Assembly: GCA_013416795.1 (NCBI GenBank)
Contig: RQSC01000016.1
Span: forward strand, 101,610 to 120,045
DNA length: 18,436 nucleotides
Direction: 5' to 3'
Source of the DNA: Prasinococcaceae sp. CCMP 1430
Taxonomy: Eukaryota; Prasinodermophyta; Palmophyllophyceae; Prasinococcales; Prasinococcaceae
Both the position numbers and the translations under genes were made by a program. The notes beneath the pieces were generated by a model. It searched no databases. It saw nothing but the letters and a program-made list of their open reading frames with translations, and was not told where the DNA came from. Shown here piece after piece: positions 15,141 to 18,436 of this stretch. Position 1 is the stretch's first letter; the number at the start of each line of letters is the position of its first letter.

Positions 15141-18100
15141 ATGCAGGACGCGGCGGCGGAGGGAAGCGATCTGGAGCATGCGCTCGACGATGCATCCACA
15201 GAAGAGGGAAGCGAGCCGGAGGCTGAAGGAGCCGGCGACTGGTTGTACGCCGAATCTAGCGCCGAAGTGGACGCTGGCGCGCGTGACGGCAGCCAGGCGG
15301 AGGGCACGCGTGCGGAGGCGGCGGACGCGCTGGTGCGGGCTTTGGCACAGGCTGCGCCACGCTCACCCTCACTGGAGCCGACAGGAGATAGCAGCGTCGC
15401 AGAGGTCGGCCTGACCGAGTGGCGTGCTGAAGATGGGACAGACAGCGGCCAAGCATCTGCCACAGAGGCCGAGCTCGTAGCCGAGGGCGGGTCAGACGCC
15501 AGCGCACGGGGGCCGGGCGCTCCTGACGCGGGCGACGCCGCTGGCGCTGCGCAACAGAGCAGTGGGGGGGCCGTTGACGGTTTTGACGAGTCGAGCTCGG
15601 GCTCCGAAGAGTCCGAGCGTGCTGAAGAAGCGACAGACAGCGGCCAAGCATCTGCCACAGAGGCCGAGCTCGTAGCCGAGGGCGGGTCAGACGCCAGCGC
15701 ACGGGGGCCGGGCGCTCCTGACGCGGGCGACGCCGCTGGCGCTGCGCAACAGAGCAGTGGGGGGGCCGTTGACGGTTTTGACGAGTCGAGCTCGGGCTCC
15801 GAAGAGTCCGAGGATCTCGATGAGAGCGCATTCGACGACTTCGTGCAGGATGATGACGACTCTGGAGAGGACGAGGATGAGGACGGCGAAGCAGACGACA
15901 TCGACGCAAAGATTGCCCACGCATACGCCGAACATATGAAGGCGCTGAGCGCCCGCCGCGCGGAGCTGCCGCCCAGGCCCGGCAGCGCAGTCCGCCCCCA
16001 AAGCCCAACGACTGCCACCCGGCGCATTCGCGTGGCGGAGCAGCGCGCGCAGCCACGCTCAGCCGACCTGACGGCCTTCCCCGCCGCGGCCGCGGAGGCT
16101 GAAGCGCGCACCGAGTTCGTGTCGACTAATGTGCACTTCAAGCAAATCCGAGAGGAGGAGGAGTTTGCCCCCCCAGACTCGCCCCCAAAGGCGATCGTCA
16201 AGCCAGTTGGTGACAACGACTCGCCGCATGCAAGCATTCCGCGAAAGAGACCCGCATCGGCGGCCGCAGGTGCCGCCAGGAGAAAGCTGGTGCGCGCTAC
16301 TCCCACCGAGCAGCAGCAGGATGACGCGCAGTCGCCGCGACAGACACAGACACAGCCACCGACGCCACAGTCCCAGCCGCAGCTGAGCTCTGACGAGGAC
16401 CTTTTCGCTCCCGGTGACGACGCCGAGGGGGAATTGTTCTCGGCATTGGAGCTCGAGAATGAGGACTGCTGGTATGAAGTTCATCCGCACACGGCAGAAG
16501 GCCCAAGCGAAGACCGTGCAGACGAGAGCGAGGAAATCCACCAGCGCCGCTTAGCGGAGCTCAGGGAGATGGAGCGGCGCGTGCGAGAGCAGATACAGCA
16601 CCAGCGCCGCTTGGCGGAGCTCAGGGAAGCGGAGCGGCGGGTGCGAGAGCAGATACAGCTTCTGAGACAGCTGCAAGGCGACAGTCAATTGACAGAAGAG
16701 GGCGAGAATATCGTCACGGCGCACGCGACGGGTGGCGTCCACGACGACCTCTGCGATGACCATGCTGCGTACACATCCGTGTCTCCCTGGCCCAGTGAAG
16801 ACGGCGACGAGGGGCGTTCGGAAGCGGCGGTTGCGGCCGAGGAGGCCGCTGCTCGAGCTGCGGCGGCCGCCGAGGAGGAGGCAGCGGCTCGAGCTGCGGC
16901 GGCCGCCGAGGAGGAGGCTGCGGCTCGAGCTGCGGCGGCCGCCGAGGAGGAGGCAGCGGCAGCGGAGGTCCGCCGCCTGGAGGCTGCCGAGCGCCGCCGC
17001 GCGGCTCGCGAGGCTGTCGCGGCAGAGCGCGCACTAGCCGCCGCCGAGGCACGCGCCGCGGCCGCCGAGGAGCGCGCGCGCGACGAGGCTAAGGCCCGCA
17101 CCCGCGCGGAGCGCGCCGAGGCGCGCTTATACGCTGCGCGCGCACAACGCGGCGGCTTCATCGGCTGGACAAAGGCTGCCAGCGGGCAAACACTCAGCGA
17201 GGTCCAGCGCACGGCGTTGCGCATTGCCGAGACGCAAGCGACGGCTTCCGGGACAGGCGCGTCGTCCCGCACCGCGCAGCCGCCCGCGTCGAAGTTTGGT
17301 CCGGGGGGCAGCTCTGGCACGGCCGCGAGCGTCGGCAGTGCCCCTCGGAGGCGCAGACGTCTTCGTCGTACCAGCGCCGCAAGCACCGCCAGCACGTCAT
17401 CGAGGCCAGCCTCGATGCATTCCCGCAGCCTTGATCGAAGTGACACCTCTGCTGCCCGCAAGGCGCTCGAGGCAGCGCGTCGCGCACCACGGCAGCCCGC
17501 GTGGATGCCGTCTTCGAGCAAGCCCGTCATCGTGCCCGTGGAAGAGATGAGCGCCAGCAGCCGTGGCGCGCCCCCCTCGTCTGGCGCCCGACGCGTGCGT
17601 AGGGCGAATCGGAGGGCCGCGCATGGCAAGGGCGCCCCCGTAGCGGGGACAGGCGTGACTGAGGACGGGGACACTTCCGCGGGCCCTCCTGGCCCTGCGT
17701 CGGCTTTCGGCCGCGCCGCCCTTGCGCCGCGTCGCCCGAAGAGTGCCCCCCCGCGCAGGCCCCGTGCCCGCGACGCTCGCGTCAGGCCACCTTCTGCGGC
17801 GCGTGTGCACATGCGCGGCCAGGTGACGGTGGAGACTGTGCAGCAGCGCCCTGCTACACCGGTCGGGGCGGCGACAGCGATGCCAGCGCCTGCGTGGCGG
17901 CAGCGCCCTGCCACCGCGGCTGGGACGGCCACCGCGACGCCAGCGTCCGCACCGCACGCGTCTGTGGACCCTCCCCTGGACCCATCGGACTTGCTGGCGC
18001 AAGTGATGGAAGTGAACGCCGCGTGCCGCGTGCTCGGTCTGGGCGAGCGCTATCGCGTAGCGCCCGGTGGCAGGCGCAACGAGCTCGTCGTGGAGGTGCA

Positions 18101-18436
18101 CAAGCGCCTACCACGCATGCTCGGCGACGAGGAGGGCCCTGGACCCGCCACCGTGCGGCGAGCACGCGGGGCGGGCGGCTCAGGCGCGTGGTCGCCGCCG
18201 CCGCCGCTTCGCCGGATTAGCGTGGACGTATTCGCGTCCACGCACCACCGCCTGACGACGCATGCGCGGCGCGCCGCGATGAAGAGCCGCGCGACCGGAG
18301 CGTCGGTGCGCAGCAGCGATCCGTCCTCGCGGCGGTCGGCGCGCACTTCCGGCGGCGGGGACGACGGCGGTGGGGGCAGCGCCGACGGGGATGCGCCCGC
18401 CCACTTTCCGCCGCGGCCGTCGCGCGCGCGCTTGGC
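15141..18436 (+). CDS. Large acidic, repeat-containing coiled-coil protein (3' partial, unidentified)
   Basis: A single frame is open from upstream of 15141 to the right edge, at least 1098 codons. I chose ATG 15141 for its gggccATG context, like the phosphatase start; in-frame ATGs at 14880 and 14934 are alternatives. Residues 1-260 are acidic and Ser/Ala/Gly-rich with an exact internal duplication (15423-15812), ending in an Asp/Glu block. There follow a basic patch with PRKRP (possible nuclear signal), a Gln/Pro segment, two copies of a 20-residue amphipathic coiled-coil repeat (16539-16658), three copies of a 12-residue Ala/Glu helix repeat (16851-16958), an Ala/Arg/Glu-rich helix, and an Arg/Pro/Ser-rich disordered part. 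A less repetitive block occurs at about 947-1000 (LLAQVMEVNAACRVLGLGER). I recognise no family; a scaffold or chromatin role would be a guess. Confidence 0.75.
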   Translation, partial: MQDAAAEGSDLEHALDDASTEEGSEPEAEGAGDWLYAESSAEVDAGARDGSQAEGTRAEAADALVRALAQAAPRSPSLEPTGDSSVAEVGLTEWRAEDGTDSGQASATEAELVAEGGSDASARGPGAPDAGDAAGAAQQSSGGAVDGFDESSSGSEESERAEEATDSGQASATEAELVAEGGSDASARGPGAPDAGDAAGAAQQSSGGAVDGFDESSSGSEESEDLDESAFDDFVQDDDDSGEDEDEDGEADDIDAKIAHAYAEHMKALSARRAELPPRPGSAVRPQSPTTATRRIRVAEQRAQPRSADLTAFPAAAAEAEARTEFVSTNVHFKQIREEEEFAPPDSPPKAIVKPVGDNDSPHASIPRKRPASAAAGAARRKLVRATPTEQQQDDAQSPRQTQTQPPTPQSQPQLSSDEDLFAPGDDAEGELFSALELENEDCWYEVHPHTAEGPSEDRADESEEIHQRRLAELREMERRVREQIQHQRRLAELREAERRVREQIQLLRQLQGDSQLTEEGENIVTAHATGGVHDDLCDDHAAYTSVSPWPSEDGDEGRSEAAVAAEEAAARAAAAAEEEAAARAAAAAEEEAAARAAAAAEEEAAAAEVRRLEAAERRRAAREAVAAERALAAAEARAAAAEERARDEAKARTRAERAEARLYAARAQRGGFIGWTKAASGQTLSEVQRTALRIAETQATASGTGASSRTAQPPASKFGPGGSSGTAASVGSAPRRRRRLRRTSAASTASTSSRPASMHSRSLDRSDTSAARKALEAARRAPRQPAWMPSSSKPVIVPVEEMSASSRGAPPSSGARRVRRANRRAAHGKGAPVAGTGVTEDGDTSAGPPGPASAFGRAALAPRRPKSAPPRRPRARDARVRPPSAARVHMRGQVTVETVQQRPATPVGAATAMPAPAWRQRPATAAGTATATPASAPHASVDPPLDPSDLLAQVMEVNAACRVLGLGERYRVAPGGRRNELVVEVHKRLPRMLGDEEGPGPATVRRARGAGGSGAWSPPPPLRRISVDVFASTHHRLTTHARRAAMKSRATGASVRSSDPSSRRSARTSGGGDDGGGGSADGDAPAHFPPRPSRARL
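15423..15812 (+). repeat. 195-bp tandem duplication inside the acidic protein gene
   Basis: Two adjacent 195-bp (65-codon) units, 15423-15617 and 15618-15812, are identical except for a few bases near the start that change Asp-Gly to Glu-Ala. The unit length is a multiple of three, so the frame is kept. The near identity implies a recent duplication. Confidence 0.95.
16539..16658 (+). repeat. 60-bp in-frame tandem repeat (coiled coil)
   Basis: Two 60-bp units, 16539-16598 and 16599-16658, encode HQRRLAELREMERRVREQIQ and a near copy with Ala for Met. The charge and leucine spacing fits an amphipathic helix or coiled coil. Confidence 0.9.
16851..16958 (+). repeat. 36-bp in-frame tandem repeat (Ala/Glu helix)
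   Basis: Three near-perfect 36-bp units each encode ARAAAAAEEEAA, followed by a partial Ala/Glu continuation. The composition suggests a long helix. The third unit leads into an Arg/Ala/Glu-rich helix of about 60 residues. Confidence 0.9.

Noticed and set aside
15119-17932. Long minus-strand open frames of 395 and 415 codons
   Set aside because: They are opposite the uninterrupted 1098-codon plus frame, are serine/alanine- or arginine-rich, and do not join up. They mirror the internal repeats of the plus-strand gene.
1-18436. tRNA, rRNA or CRISPR arrays
   Set aside because: I saw no tRNA cloverleaf, rRNA core sequence or regularly spaced short repeats; the repeats present are tandem or large inverted.

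Overview
This window looks like nuclear DNA from a GC-rich, gene-dense unicellular eukaryote, most likely an alga. The reasons are multidomain eukaryotic-type proteins (an ABCC/MRP full transporter, a C2-histidine phosphatase fusion), one short GT-AG intron, retrotransposon debris, and AT-rich poly(dA:dT) islands between genes. Nothing in the sequence fixes the lineage. TGTAA motifs, used as poly(A) signals in chlorophyte green algae, lie downstream of several stop codons, but that is weak evidence.

Bases 1 to about 5.4 kb are a nested retroelement block. Two apparently identical copies of the 3' part of a non-LTR retrotransposon (reverse-transcriptase C-terminus, zinc-binding segment, restriction-like endonuclease) lie tail to tail as an inverted repeat (1-1899 and 3261-5159). 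The left arm runs off the window edge. The 1361-bp spacer holds a Ty3/Gypsy-like gag-protease-RT fragment that is cut off at both arm junctions. Its gag and protease are in the same frame and separated only by a UGA followed by CUA, a classic leaky-stop context.

From 5.8 to 14.4 kb three host genes lie head to tail on the minus strand: an intronless ABCC-type ABC transporter (5839-10116), a multi-pass membrane protein resembling PrsW/CAAX-type intramembrane proteases (10529-12118), and a C2-like plus histidine-phosphatase protein whose second catalytic histidine lies beyond a 145-nt intron (12481-14395). They are separate transcription units as far as the sequence shows, with 360-410 bp spacers.

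From 14.4 to 15.1 kb is a divergent intergenic region with three 11-nt A/T tracts. From 15141 to the right edge a single plus-strand frame stays open for 1098 codons. It encodes a large acidic, low-complexity, partly coiled-coil protein with three in-frame internal tandem repeats (195, 60 and 36 bp) and no domain I recognise. Its 3' end is outside the window.

The points most worth following up are the perfect large inverted repeat around a truncated gag-pol, the possible UGA readthrough, the PrsW-like protein with altered second and last motifs and a double hairpin over its start codon, and the unidentified repeat-bearing protein at the right edge.
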